DNA of 26,691 bases from CAYZAW01 sp964476505. GTDB taxonomy: Bacteria; Bacillota; Clostridia; Christensenellales; CAG-138. The notes below the pieces were generated by a model. That model was not told where the DNA came from. It did not search any database and saw nothing but the letters and a program-made list of their open reading frames with translations. This document shows, one piece after another, positions 14,933 to 23,204 of this stretch. The first letter of the stretch is position 1. Each line of letters opens with the position of its first letter. Location of the stretch: NCBI GenBank assembly GCA_964476505.1, contig CAYZAW010000031.1, positions 1 through 26,691 of the forward strand, in the 5' to 3' direction. Made by a program: the position numbers and the translations under genes.

Positions 14933-15709
14933 TTACAGTTTGGGAGTTATGCAAACGATGCGTTCTTCCTCCGGCAGGTATCTTAGCCTGAGGTCTGCAT
15001 CGTAAACATCGCACAGGTTCTCTTGGGTAATGATCTCATCCGTTGGTCCCTTTATCAGCCGACCGTTACGGTTCAATATGGCGGCGCTACCGCCTAAGAG
15101 GATGGCGTGATCCGGATTGTGCGTGGTAACGATAAGCGCATAGCCCGCTTGGGACAATTTTTTGATGATGCGAAGCGTCCTTAGCTGGTTCCCGGAGTCC
15201 AGATGGGCTGTTGGTTCGTCAAACAGTATCGCTTTTGGCGTTTGCACGATCGCCCGGGCAATCATCGCCTGCTGCCGCTCGCCGCCACTGATCTGCGTGC
15301 AGGGCTTGTCTGCAAGATGGGAAATACCCATTTCCTCTAACGCCCGGTATGCTGCTTCGTGGTCTGCTTTTTTCGGCTTTTCAAACATGCCAAGCATGGG
15401 CGCTCTACCCATCAGCACATAGTCCAACACCGAATAAGCAAAGGTGGTATGCTGGGTTTGCTGTACATAGCTTACCAACGCCGCCGTTTCCCGGGGTTTC
15501 ATGCTTTTGATGCTTTTATCGCAAAGTAAAACCGAGCCGTTTTGCGGCGTAAGGAGGTTTAACATGCACCGTAAGAGGGTGCTTTTTCCCGCACCGTTAG
15601 GGCCTAATATCGTGAGGATCTCCCCTTCCTCCAGCGTAAGGGTGATGTTTTTTAGCACCTCACGCTCCGGTAGGTAGGAAAAGCACAGGTTATTTACATC
15701 GTAGATCAT
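14933..15709 (-). CDS. ABC transporter ATP-binding protein, FecE/FhuC type
   Basis: Cytoplasmic ATPase that powers a FecCD-type importer. 258 residues. Walker A GPNGAGKST, Q-loop in SYVQQTQHT, signature ISGGERQQ, Walker B AILFDEPTAHLD and the H-loop VTTHNPDH are all present and intact. The start codon overlaps the permease stop (ATGA), so the two are translationally coupled. Relatives import iron-siderophores, haem or cobalamin; the substrate here is unknown. The operon context (lipoprotein binding protein before the permease, redox-type lipoproteins around it) makes it the energy unit of the same system. Confidence 0.95.
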   Translation of the reverse strand: MIYDVNNLCFSYLPEREVLKNITLTLEEGEILTILGPNGAGKSTLLRCMLNLLTPQNGSVLLCDKSIKSMKPRETAALVSYVQQTQHTTFAYSVLDYVLMGRAPMLGMFEKPKKADHEAAYRALEEMGISHLADKPCTQISGGERQQAMIARAIVQTPKAILFDEPTAHLDSGNQLRTLRIIKKLSQAGYALIVTTHNPDHAILLGGSAAILNRNGRLIKGPTDEIITQENLCDVYDADLRLRYLPEEERIVCITPKL

Positions 15710-16728
15710 GCCATGCGCCTCCTTTCCCTGTACAGGAAGAAGGCATATAACGGCGCACCGATGACCCCTGTTAAAATGCTCACTGGCATTTCCGCCGCGC
15801 CGATGGTTCTAGTTAGCGTATCCACAGCCAGCATAAACAGCCCGCCTAACAGCGCCGTTACCGGCAATAGCCGCCTGTGGCTGGGGCCAACAAGCATCCG
15901 TCCGAAGTGCGGCACCACAAGCCCAACCCAGCTGATGGTTCCAGCCAAGCAAACGGAGCTTGCGGTCATCAGCGTGGCGCAAAGGATGGCAACGGTACGC
16001 ACCAGCGGCACGTTCACACCCAAGGCTTTTGCGTCGTCGCTGCCCATGGAGAGGATATCGATGCGCCAAGACAGCAAATACAGCGCAATAGCCGGTATCA
16101 CGATGGCAGGCAGCACGCCGAACAGCTCTGGCAGCTTGATGTAGGAAAAGCTGCCCATCGTCCAATATGTAATGGCGGCAAGCTGTGTTTCCGGGTCTGC
16201 CACATACTTGATAAACCCCAGAACCGAGGACATTGCCGCCCCCACGATGATGCCGGAAAGCACCAGCATGATGTTGGAACGGTTGCGAAGCAAGCCAGGG
16301 ATCAAAAGTGCCAGCAGTACCGCAAGCACGCCGCCCGCAAAGGCAAACAACTGTATCATACCGCCTGCAAGAGACAACAGTATCGCTAACGCCGCGCCTA
16401 CGCACGCTCCGCTGGACACGCCTAAGAAATCCGGGGAGATCAAGGGGTTGTTGAATATCCCCTGATACACCGCGCCGGACACGGACAGCGCCGCGCCCAC
16501 CACCACACTGGTCAGGATTCTTGGTACGCGAAGCCCTATCACTACGTTTACCGTCATTGTATTTGCGCCGTTAAGGGTACCCGTTAAGCTTTCCCACAGA
16601 ATACGGATGCTCTCTTTTGGCGTAACAGGGTATTTGCCAACGCACACCGCCAAAACAACAGCCGCCAGAAGTGCTGCTGTGAGTATTGCTGTAAATAGCG
16701 CAAAGCTATGCGGGCGCTGTGCTTTCAT
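15706..16728 (-). CDS. ABC transporter permease, FecCD family
   Basis: Integral membrane subunit of a BtuCD/FhuBC-type importer, 340 residues with about ten hydrophobic segments. Family features are GLRVPRILTSVVVGAALSVSG near residue 70, the GVSSGACVGAALAI segment, and the coupling region ending in ISWVGLVVPHFGRMLVG with its invariant P-H. The complete usual length is present. The ATG lies 7 nt after the binding-protein stop and the gene overlaps the ATPase gene by 4 nt. Only one permease gene is present, so a homodimer is expected. Substrates of this family are large metal chelates; which one is carried here cannot be read. Confidence 0.95.
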   Translation of the reverse strand: MKAQRPHSFALFTAILTAALLAAVVLAVCVGKYPVTPKESIRILWESLTGTLNGANTMTVNVVIGLRVPRILTSVVVGAALSVSGAVYQGIFNNPLISPDFLGVSSGACVGAALAILLSLAGGMIQLFAFAGGVLAVLLALLIPGLLRNRSNIMLVLSGIIVGAAMSSVLGFIKYVADPETQLAAITYWTMGSFSYIKLPELFGVLPAIVIPAIALYLLSWRIDILSMGSDDAKALGVNVPLVRTVAILCATLMTASSVCLAGTISWVGLVVPHFGRMLVGPSHRRLLPVTALLGGLFMLAVDTLTRTIGAAEMPVSILTGVIGAPLYAFFLYRERRRMA

Positions 16729-16735
16729 GCGCGTG

Positions 16736-17770
16736 TTACCCCTCTATGGCATATCCCAGATATGCCGCATCAAATGTTTTTCCAAACAGGAACGTATAGT
16801 ACTCGTCCACTTCCTGCTGTAACTGTTCTTTCGAAAAGTGCTCCGGGTGCATTTGATGGAGCATCCACATGGTACCTATCACGCTGACTACCCCGGGCAA
16901 GTCCCAAGAATCGATTTTGGAGGGAATTTGATACACGCGACCGTCTTGTACCGCCCGCATGGCGCTCCATGCGGAATCCTCCAACAACTCCTCCGAGGAA
17001 TAGTCCAAAGGTGTTGAGCTTGTTAAAAACAGGTATTCCGGGTCAAAGGCAAACACCTGCTCCACGCCCACCTGCGACCAGTTGCAGTTGTTTGTGACCT
17101 CCGCCGAAACGGGAATACCGCCCGCTTTTTCGATCATCCAGGATTGGAGCATGTCTCCCCCGGCAATGCGGCCAAGCTCGCCGCCCATGGTAAGCGCGGT
17201 GGGGCGCTCGACTTCGGGGATATCCTTCACGATGGAATCGATATAAGCGAATTTTGCGTCCATCCACGAAATCACTTCCTCCGCCCGGGCTTCTGCGCCA
17301 AAGTACGCACCCATTAGGCGAAGTGTATTTGCCACATCCTCCATGCTTTCTGCACGGATGGTCAAAACGTCAATACCAAGCGGCTGCACGGCCTCTGCGG
17401 TTTTACTGTCGTTGGAGCGATGGATAAGCACCGTTGCGCCAGAGGCTGCAAGCGCCTCCAAATCCACAACGCCCCGGCCAACGTTTCCCGCAAGCCCCAA
17501 GGCTTCAACATTATCCGACCAGAATTTAGACTTGCAGTTGATGGCGCAAACCTTATCCTGCAATTGCAGCGCCACGATAAACGGCACGGATACGGCGTAC
17601 ACGGAAGCCATCTTCACCTGCTCCCCCTCCGCCGGAACGGCAAGCACCGTGCCGGAGGCATCTGTTACCGTATTTCCGGCAGCAGCGGGCTTACTTTCTT
17701 GCACGGCGCAAGCTGCAACGCCTAGCAGCAGGCAGCAGCAAAGCAATACCGTGATTGTTTTACGAAGCAT
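16736..17770 (-). CDS. ABC transporter substrate-binding lipoprotein, FecB/BtuF type
   Basis: Cell-surface lipoprotein that captures the substrate for the adjacent permease. 344 residues from the ATG at 17770 (AGGAGG 9 nt upstream); an earlier in-frame start at 17794 would lie inside the preceding gene. Lipobox VAAC with Cys21. It has the two-lobe class III binding-protein layout: TVTDASGTVLAVPAEGEQV at the start, NVGRGVVDLEALAASGATVLI in the middle, the long connecting helix, then the FDPEYLFLTSS and DGRVYQIPSK segments. The C-terminal MHPEHFSKEQL is frequent in iron-complex binding proteins. It sits between the giant lipoprotein gene (13 nt gap) and the permease gene (7 nt gap). The ligand is unknown. 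Confidence 0.92.
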   Translation of the reverse strand: MLRKTITVLLCCCLLLGVAACAVQESKPAAAGNTVTDASGTVLAVPAEGEQVKMASVYAVSVPFIVALQLQDKVCAINCKSKFWSDNVEALGLAGNVGRGVVDLEALAASGATVLIHRSNDSKTAEAVQPLGIDVLTIRAESMEDVANTLRLMGAYFGAEARAEEVISWMDAKFAYIDSIVKDIPEVERPTALTMGGELGRIAGGDMLQSWMIEKAGGIPVSAEVTNNCNWSQVGVEQVFAFDPEYLFLTSSTPLDYSSEELLEDSAWSAMRAVQDGRVYQIPSKIDSWDLPGVVSVIGTMWMLHQMHPEHFSKEQLQQEVDEYYTFLFGKTFDAAYLGYAIEG

Positions 17771-17783
17771 TGTGTTCTGCCTC

Positions 17784-20700
17784 CTACTCTGCAAATAAGC
17801 TCTCGTCTATGGTAATATTCAGCGCGTCCGTACCGGGCAGCGTAATGACCAGCTTGGATAAGTACTTTACCGACGCGCCCTGCACCGTTTCCGCCACGCA
17901 GCGAAGCGGCCCTGCAGTGTTCCCGGCAAGCCCGGTATAACCCTCATGCTCCTCGGAATCCACCAGCGGGTAGCCATTGATGGCATAGCAGATCAATATT
18001 GGCTTGCGGTTGCCGTCGCCATCCAGTACGCCCTGCTCCAAGCCTTCCTGATAGAACACGCTCAACAGATCGTTTTTGTACCCGTCGGAAGCGTATACCG
18101 TGACCGACACCGGGTTGGATAGATCCGCCTGAGAGCCCGCAATCAGCTTGGCGAACTTCCAAAGGTCCAGCCCCTCGCATACTCCGATATCCAACACCGT
18201 GTAGGTATCCCGCACGATCACCTGCTTGAGCTTCTCCAACTGCGCCACCGTAAAGTTGTGCGTCCATTCGTTGGCATCGTTTTTGATGGTCAGCGTGAAT
18301 TCGCTATCTTGAAACTCGCCAAACACATCGCTCATGCTGTGGCTCCATGTATCCACATCGTTTGCGGTGACCTCAATGGCAACGATGTTATCAAGGCAGC
18401 TCCCGGCGTTCCTATCGTCTGCAGTTTTTTGCGGAACAACAAGCTTGATGGGGCCTCCGTCGTTATCGTACGCCTCTACATAGCCCTTTTGATCATCATC
18501 TGCCGCAAGCGGCAAACCGTCCTTGCGATCGGTTTCTACATTGCCAATGCCGTAAGCCAGCATGGTGTAGAGAAGCGGTTTATCCTTTGCAAGATAATTC
18601 TCATACTTGCGGCCTTTTACCAAGGACAGCGGAAGCGTTACGGTGCTTCCGTCCGAGGCGTAGAAAATCACGTCCCCGGCATTGCTGTTGAGCCCAACCT
18701 CCGTAAACAGATCGTACACGGCAAGTCCGCGATACCGCGCTTCTTCGTGTGTTCCCTTTTTGTTCAAAATGCTGTAATCCAGCGTTTCCGCCTTGGTCTG
18801 CCTGCTTTCCAGCTCTTCCACGGTGAATTCTTTTTCCGCCGCCAAGCCCTCTCCGTATACGCGAACGGCGTATTTTGACAGTCCGCTGTACGGCGGATTG
18901 ATATGGGCGTATGCGTCCGGCTCCAAGTTCACGGTAATGCCGGTCAGTCGCTCCACACACTGCGCATTGCAGTTAACGGGGTCGCTGCTGGGTAAGAGCA
19001 GCATCAACGGGCCGCCCGCGTTATCTACCGCATAAGCATCCGGTTCGGTGGAAAGGTATGGCTTTAGCGGCAGGCTCTTTATGTAGCCCGGCGCATCATT
19101 TGCTGTGGTCAGCGGGCTGCCGTTTTTCGCAAAGGCGATGATGGGCAGTAGCCCTTCCCGCTGCAGCTCTGTATTGTACCCCGCTTCGAAGGCGGCGGAA
19201 AGGTCTACCGTGACCTCGCTGTTCTCTCCTGTAAAGGTGATAGTACCAAGCATTCCCTGTAAGCCCAGCGCGTCCATGAGCAGGTATTTCAAATTCACGC
19301 CCTCGTAAACAGCGCTGCTGTATCCGCCGGCTTCGCTCTTTTGGAAAGTATCCTTTACCTTTGCTTCCGCTTTTACATTGGCTGCAACATCAGCGCCGTA
19401 AATCAGGCCTTCCAATTCCGAAACTGTAAACTGCCTATCGGTCAGCACTTGTCCGGCAGTGCTGTTTACCGTTACCTGCAAAGTGTTCTTCGATAGCGCC
19501 CGCAGGGCGGAATCGCTGCTTCCTGCATGCGTTTGGTACAGCACGTCATCGCCTACGATCACGTCGCTTAAATACTGTACCTGTCGGGAACCGTTGGCAT
19601 GGTTGTACTGGGTCTTACCAAATACCACGCGAAGCGGCCCGCCGCTGTTGGAGAGGCCGGAGAGATACCCATCGTCTGTTTTGGAGATGGTATAGGGATA
19701 GTTGTTCACGCCGTAGCTCAATAGAATTGGATATCCCGAGCGTTCCAGATCCTCCGGCGCGGGAATATAGGTGCCGTCTCCGGGATCGGCAGAGTTTTTC
19801 GTATAGAAGCCGAACACATCCGGGTAAGACAGCGTATCTATGGAAAACGTTTCCGTGGACGGAACACCGTCTGCCGCGATAAACTGCACCATGGCTGTGC
19901 GGGATTCTGCCAAGCCCATGGTATCCGCGTCCGGCATACCAAGGTATTGCAGCAGCTTATAAAGGTCAAGTCCCTCATACTGATTTACATACCAATAGGC
20001 ATTGTTTGCAAGGCTGTAATAATCCGTGTAACCGATACCGTTTCCCACGATGCTGCCATCCTCATGATAAGAAACCAGCGCTTCCAGATTTCGCACGGGC
20101 AGTACCAATTCATGCCCCAAAGCGCTTCCCCGGAAGGTGACGAGATAATCCGCATATTGGGAGGAAGCGTACACGCTGTCTGTATTTGCCGTGTGCTTAA
20201 AGCCCGGCTCGTCCTTTTCCCGAATGTATACATACGCCACATTGGAGAAGGTATCGTAGCTGTTGCCGTTGCCGTATTGATCCAAATCGTACACAAGCTT
20301 TAAGCAGCCGTCCTCATTATGAAGCTCTTCAATATAACCCAAGGAATGTCCTTCGTTATTTGCTGCATCAAACACAAACGGCGCAGCAAGAGAACCGTCC
20401 GGCAGCCCTACGCCGTAGGCGATCACAACTGGTCTTCCGGCCTCATGTGCTTTTTTGATGTCTTCGATCGTTAAAACCGCGAGTGTTTCTCTGGCATGGT
20501 TTTTAAATACGATCTCATACGCAGTATTCGTGAGGATAATGCCGTTATCCCCCTCCTTCATACCGGTGATCATATGGTAAACATCCATGCCTTCGTATAG
20601 AAAAGCGCCTCTGGAATCCTTGTAAACGCCTCGTACGATATTTCCGGCAACTTGGTTTTCGATTTCGCGAATAGAAAGCGGAATGCTGGTTTTCACGCCG

Positions 20701-20954
20701 GGGCCTTCCACGGTTTGCGTAGCGCCCGTAATGGCGTCGATATTATAGGGCAGCGTATCGTGCTCGGTCACACCGCCGTTATTCAAATGCCGAAAGGGAG
20801 ATTCCTCTAAGTTGATATCCGGACGAACGCGCTCCAGCGGCACATCGGCCTCAGGCGCGCTCTGCGGCGCTGCCGGCGCGGCGCAGGCACATAAAAGAAG
20901 AACGGCAAAGAGAATACATGCGAGTTTTACGCGTGTTACATGGTGCTTAGGCAT
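17784..20954 (-). CDS. Giant lipoprotein with five tandem SUOX-like modules and a flavinylation motif
   Basis: 1056 residues. Signal peptide with lipobox LCAC (Cys24). Residues 73-81 read DAITGATQT, which fits the ApbE flavinylation consensus (D-x-x-S/T-G-A-T-x-S/T) although no complete FMN-binding domain surrounds it. Then five repeats of about 160-200 residues: roughly 85-245, 265-468, 490-676, 693-864 and 884-1040. Each has the same landmark: YEGMDVYHMI (120), YEGLDLYKLLQYLG (326), YEGVNLKYLLMDALG (550), YRGLAVYDLFTEVG (741), CEGLDLWKFAKLIAG (926). In modules 2-5 a later GGPLRVVF/GGPLMLLL/GGPIKLVV/AGPLRCVA strand follows. The pattern resembles the sulfite-oxidase Mo-binding fold without a conserved cysteine ligand. 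AAGGAGG lies 10 nt from the ATG. First gene of the operon, behind an attenuator leader. Function unknown; surface electron transfer or capture of a cofactor-like ligand is inference. Confidence 0.8.
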   Translation of the reverse strand: MPKHHVTRVKLACILFAVLLLCACAAPAAPQSAPEADVPLERVRPDINLEESPFRHLNNGGVTEHDTLPYNIDAITGATQTVEGPGVKTSIPLSIREIENQVAGNIVRGVYKDSRGAFLYEGMDVYHMITGMKEGDNGIILTNTAYEIVFKNHARETLAVLTIEDIKKAHEAGRPVVIAYGVGLPDGSLAAPFVFDAANNEGHSLGYIEELHNEDGCLKLVYDLDQYGNGNSYDTFSNVAYVYIREKDEPGFKHTANTDSVYASSQYADYLVTFRGSALGHELVLPVRNLEALVSYHEDGSIVGNGIGYTDYYSLANNAYWYVNQYEGLDLYKLLQYLGMPDADTMGLAESRTAMVQFIAADGVPSTETFSIDTLSYPDVFGFYTKNSADPGDGTYIPAPEDLERSGYPILLSYGVNNYPYTISKTDDGYLSGLSNSGGPLRVVFGKTQYNHANGSRQVQYLSDVIVGDDVLYQTHAGSSDSALRALSKNTLQVTVNSTAGQVLTDRQFTVSELEGLIYGADVAANVKAEAKVKDTFQKSEAGGYSSAVYEGVNLKYLLMDALGLQGMLGTITFTGENSEVTVDLSAAFEAGYNTELQREGLLPIIAFAKNGSPLTTANDAPGYIKSLPLKPYLSTEPDAYAVDNAGGPLMLLLPSSDPVNCNAQCVERLTGITVNLEPDAYAHINPPYSGLSKYAVRVYGEGLAAEKEFTVEELESRQTKAETLDYSILNKKGTHEEARYRGLAVYDLFTEVGLNSNAGDVIFYASDGSTVTLPLSLVKGRKYENYLAKDKPLLYTMLAYGIGNVETDRKDGLPLAADDDQKGYVEAYDNDGGPIKLVVPQKTADDRNAGSCLDNIVAIEVTANDVDTWSHSMSDVFGEFQDSEFTLTIKNDANEWTHNFTVAQLEKLKQVIVRDTYTVLDIGVCEGLDLWKFAKLIAGSQADLSNPVSVTVYASDGYKNDLLSVFYQEGLEQGVLDGDGNRKPILICYAINGYPLVDSEEHEGYTGLAGNTAGPLRCVAETVQGASVKYLSKLVITLPGTDALNITIDESLFAE

Positions 20955-20995
20955 GGAAATGTGGCCTCCTTACATAATGGGATAAGCGAACAAAC

Positions 20996-21023
20996 GCAAA
21001 AAAGCCCGAAAGGACTTTTTTGC
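20996..21023 (-). terminator. Leader terminator (attenuator) before the giant lipoprotein gene
   Basis: 12-bp stem (20996-21007 with 21012-21023) closed by a TTTC tetraloop in the transcript, with six A on the 5' side and six T on the 3' side of the short GC stem. It stands inside the 5' leader, about 40 nt before the start codon, so it must be bypassed for expression. It could also work in the other direction. Confidence 0.8.
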
Positions 21024-21194
21024 ATTATGACCAAAGAGGTACATATCCTTTCCAAATACGGGAGGTCGAATTGTTTCCGCATCGGCCCATAGTCCGCGCT
21101 GCCATATATGCGTTGCATACACAGGCGGCACGAATCGGATGTTTATTTAATTTTTTCTATATACCATACTACAAAAAACTGCCAGACTTGTCAA
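21024..21194 (-). promoter_or_regulatory. Promoter and candidate riboswitch/attenuator leader of the SUOX-like operon
   Basis: Minus strand: -35 TTGACA (21194-21189), 17-nt spacer, -10 TAGTAT (21171-21166), start near 21160. The leader folds well by eye. A long hairpin has outer arms CGUGCCGCC/GGCAGCGCG (9 positions, one mismatch) and inner GUAUGC/GCAUAU. A second stem pairs UAUGGG with CCCGUA. A GAAAGGA segment (21052-21046) is exactly complementary to UCCUUUC (21014-21008), which is part of the 5' arm and the loop of the terminator, so antiterminator and terminator exclude each other. A GGACU segment at the base of the long hairpin can also pair with the terminator AGUCC. No known riboswitch class was recognised. 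Confidence 0.6.
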
Positions 21195-21210
21195 TAAAGC
21201 GAACGATATC

Positions 21211-21735
21211 TTAACGACACCCATTGCAACGAGTAGTGAAAGCAATCAGTTCCGGGAGCAATTCATCACGATTCGTTTCCGTTACTTCGATGATGCGAAC
21301 ATGCTGATGCTCATATATGCTCTGTAAAAACGCTGTTTCGGCATTTGGTTTAATCACACCTAACACCTGCTGCGTACCGGATATGCACGATAGCACCGCA
21401 TTACAAAAGACTTTTGCATGCGTTTCCAAGCGGCCCAGCTCGTCCATAATAATGATTCGGTCTTTGGGGATATTCTGTAATGCCGCCGCACCTGCCGCAT
21501 CAAAAGCGGTTGGAAACGCCTTCCACGTGCCGCCCGACAGCTTTTCCGCACAGCATACGGGCGCATCCTTGCTATGCTCCGGCGCAGCGGAATACAAAAA
21601 AACGCGCTCGCAACCTTCGGCCTGCACAACTTTTTTTGTATAGAAGCCTGCTGTTGTAACGCCCGTTTCTTGTAATACATGCTGTATCAGCGTGCTTTTA
21701 CCGACCCCAGGTGTACCGGTTAAAAATAGATGCAT
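21211..21735 (-). CDS. THEP1-family nucleoside-triphosphatase
   Basis: Small P-loop NTPase, 174 residues, the usual size for the THEP1/NTPase_1 family. Walker A is GTPGVGKST (7-15) and Walker B is IIIMDELGRLE, the DExGxxE form characteristic of this family. The C-terminal half (VLGVIKPN, VRIIEVTETNRDELLP) also fits. AAGGAG lies 7 nt before the ATG and a TATACT box is at 21767-21762, but no good -35 box is seen. Characterised members hydrolyse nucleoside triphosphates; the biological role is unclear. It ends 17 nt before the -35 box of the SUOX-like operon, on the same strand, so read-through into the leader is possible. A functional link to that operon is not shown. Confidence 0.88.
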   Translation of the reverse strand: MHLFLTGTPGVGKSTLIQHVLQETGVTTAGFYTKKVVQAEGCERVFLYSAAPEHSKDAPVCCAEKLSGGTWKAFPTAFDAAGAAALQNIPKDRIIIMDELGRLETHAKVFCNAVLSCISGTQQVLGVIKPNAETAFLQSIYEHQHVRIIEVTETNRDELLPELIAFTTRCNGCR

Positions 21736-21865
21736 GGTACTGCTCCTTGTTACTTCCTTGTAGTATAACCGATATCATGGAAGTCTGCATCCTATGGTTG
21801 ATAAAGTACTCTTATAATCCGGAGATAGGTGTTGTATCACTACATATGGGATACCTGTATCCATT

Positions 21866-22975
21866 TCATGCAGAAGCATTAGGTAAGTCTTGCCTTTGCT
21901 TTCCGTTTGCGCTTGTGATCCCCAACAGAACCCTCAAAACAGGAATCCTCTTAACCACCTCATACACGAAGAGTGTAACGATCAATGAAATTAACGTGAT
22001 TAACACGAACTGCACGCCAATGCCAGCAGACAGCTTCAAGACAAAATAGCCCGTTACAACAAGAACCGGTTGGTGCAGGATATATACAGGAAACGATGCT
22101 TGCGTGAAATATGCGCTGAGGCGATCGTGAAAGTTCAGCCTTGACTGCCCGATGCCAAGCAGCGTTACTATCCCCATCCAGCCGTAGAATATGTATAGCC
22201 CTGTTATCCACACACCACGAAGATTCATAAAGCAGTACAGATATGTGTACAGTCCGCCTGATATCACGCTGATTGCTAGGCTTACAATGCGATACTGCTT
22301 GATCTTTTGCAGTATGCTTTCCTCTGAAAGGATATAGTACCCCGTGAGAAACAACATGAAATACTGCCCTATGCTTTTACCGCCAATGTTCAAAACATAT
22401 TGGCACAGCCATTCGGGAACAAACAGGAGAATAATACAAAAATACGGGAGGTTGCCCGCATAGAATTTGGGCAAGCGTTTTATCTGCATTGTGATGATGA
22501 AAAGCGCCGTTAACGAAATGACAAATAAGTAAAGCAGGAACCAAAGATGCGCGGGCGTAAACCCGCCACGGTATCCCGTTAGATCCGTGACCTTTGTAAA
22601 GAACATTGCATACTGCTGCAGGTAAGTGCCCGTGTACCCGTTAAAATACACTTCGGCAATATATGTCATGACCGGCACAAGAGCAAGCAAGCCAAACAGG
22701 AACGGAACCAGCAGCTTTTTTGTTCGCTCCGTCACAAATTGCTTATTGGTTCTTTTTTGTAGCGCATACTTGCAGCTGATGCCCGCAATCGCAAACAAAA
22801 GCGTCATATACCATGGATATACAGCAGTTGAGAACGTATACAGCGCCGTGTTGGTGCAAGACCAAATATAGAACCCGCTATACTCGCCCCCGCTCCATAT
22901 TTGCGCGGTATGGAATGGAAACAGCAATAATATCGCCATCCATCTCAGATTGTCTATGTAGTACTTTCGTTCCAT
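21866..22975 (-). CDS. Membrane acyltransferase, acyltransferase-3 family
   Basis: Integral membrane O-acyltransferase that would modify a cell-surface sugar or other envelope molecule. 369 residues from the ATG at 22975, which has AGGAG 7 nt upstream; the longer frame to 23023 has no ribosome site. The opening YYIDNLRWMAILLLFPFHT carries the conserved R and the H of the family active region, and about ten hydrophobic helices follow; PAHLWFLLYLF and SFPVYILHQPVLV are typical segments. No SGNH domain is attached, so it is the short form. It is monocistronic as far as can be seen. The acceptor substrate is unknown. Confidence 0.88.
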   Translation of the reverse strand: MERKYYIDNLRWMAILLLFPFHTAQIWSGGEYSGFYIWSCTNTALYTFSTAVYPWYMTLLFAIAGISCKYALQKRTNKQFVTERTKKLLVPFLFGLLALVPVMTYIAEVYFNGYTGTYLQQYAMFFTKVTDLTGYRGGFTPAHLWFLLYLFVISLTALFIITMQIKRLPKFYAGNLPYFCIILLFVPEWLCQYVLNIGGKSIGQYFMLFLTGYYILSEESILQKIKQYRIVSLAISVISGGLYTYLYCFMNLRGVWITGLYIFYGWMGIVTLLGIGQSRLNFHDRLSAYFTQASFPVYILHQPVLVVTGYFVLKLSAGIGVQFVLITLISLIVTLFVYEVVKRIPVLRVLLGITSANGKQRQDLPNASA

Positions 22976-23009
22976 GTTTCTGCTCCTGTTTCCAATTTCT
23001 CTGTTCTTA

Positions 23010-23018
23010 AGTATACCA
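23010..23018 (-). promoter_or_regulatory. Extended -10 promoter of the acyltransferase gene
   Basis: TGGTATACT on the minus strand (TGn plus TATACT) lies 35 nt before the start codon. No good -35 box is visible, which is usual for extended -10 promoters. Confidence 0.5.
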
Positions 23019-23058
23019 TGCAAACTACCGTATTACATCATAATACGCCAAGGCATCA

Positions 23059-23077
23059 GCCCCGGCGCTGTATCTGG
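23059..23077. repeat. Copy 1 of a 19-bp dispersed sequence
   Basis: GCCCCGGCGCTGTATCTGG matches 25777-25795 at 18 of 19 positions; both lie in intergenic DNA and both are preceded by sequence that can pair with the GGCG core. The rest of the 366-bp gap 23024-23389 holds the acyltransferase promoter, the MerR-type promoter and a 150-nt leader with no convincing ORF. Confidence 0.4.
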
Positions 23078-23204
23078 TTGTGGATACTATTACAATGTTT
23101 GACCCTCCCCCACCGCCCTTACAGCCTTTCTAAAGCCATACCGGTTGCATCGCAAACCGCCCTCATTGTGTACAAAACAAAATCTCCTTTACAGAAAACA
23201 GTTC

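Noticed and set aside
13891..20954. SUOX-like lipoproteins as active molybdenum enzymes
   Set aside because: The modules lack a cysteine at a constant position to bind the metal and no Moco-export (Tat) signal is present; they have lipoprotein signals instead.
21030..21160. Known riboswitch class (cobalamin, FMN, TPP, Moco and similar) before the giant lipoprotein gene
   Set aside because: None of the conserved boxes I can recall for these classes is visible; left as an unassigned leader.
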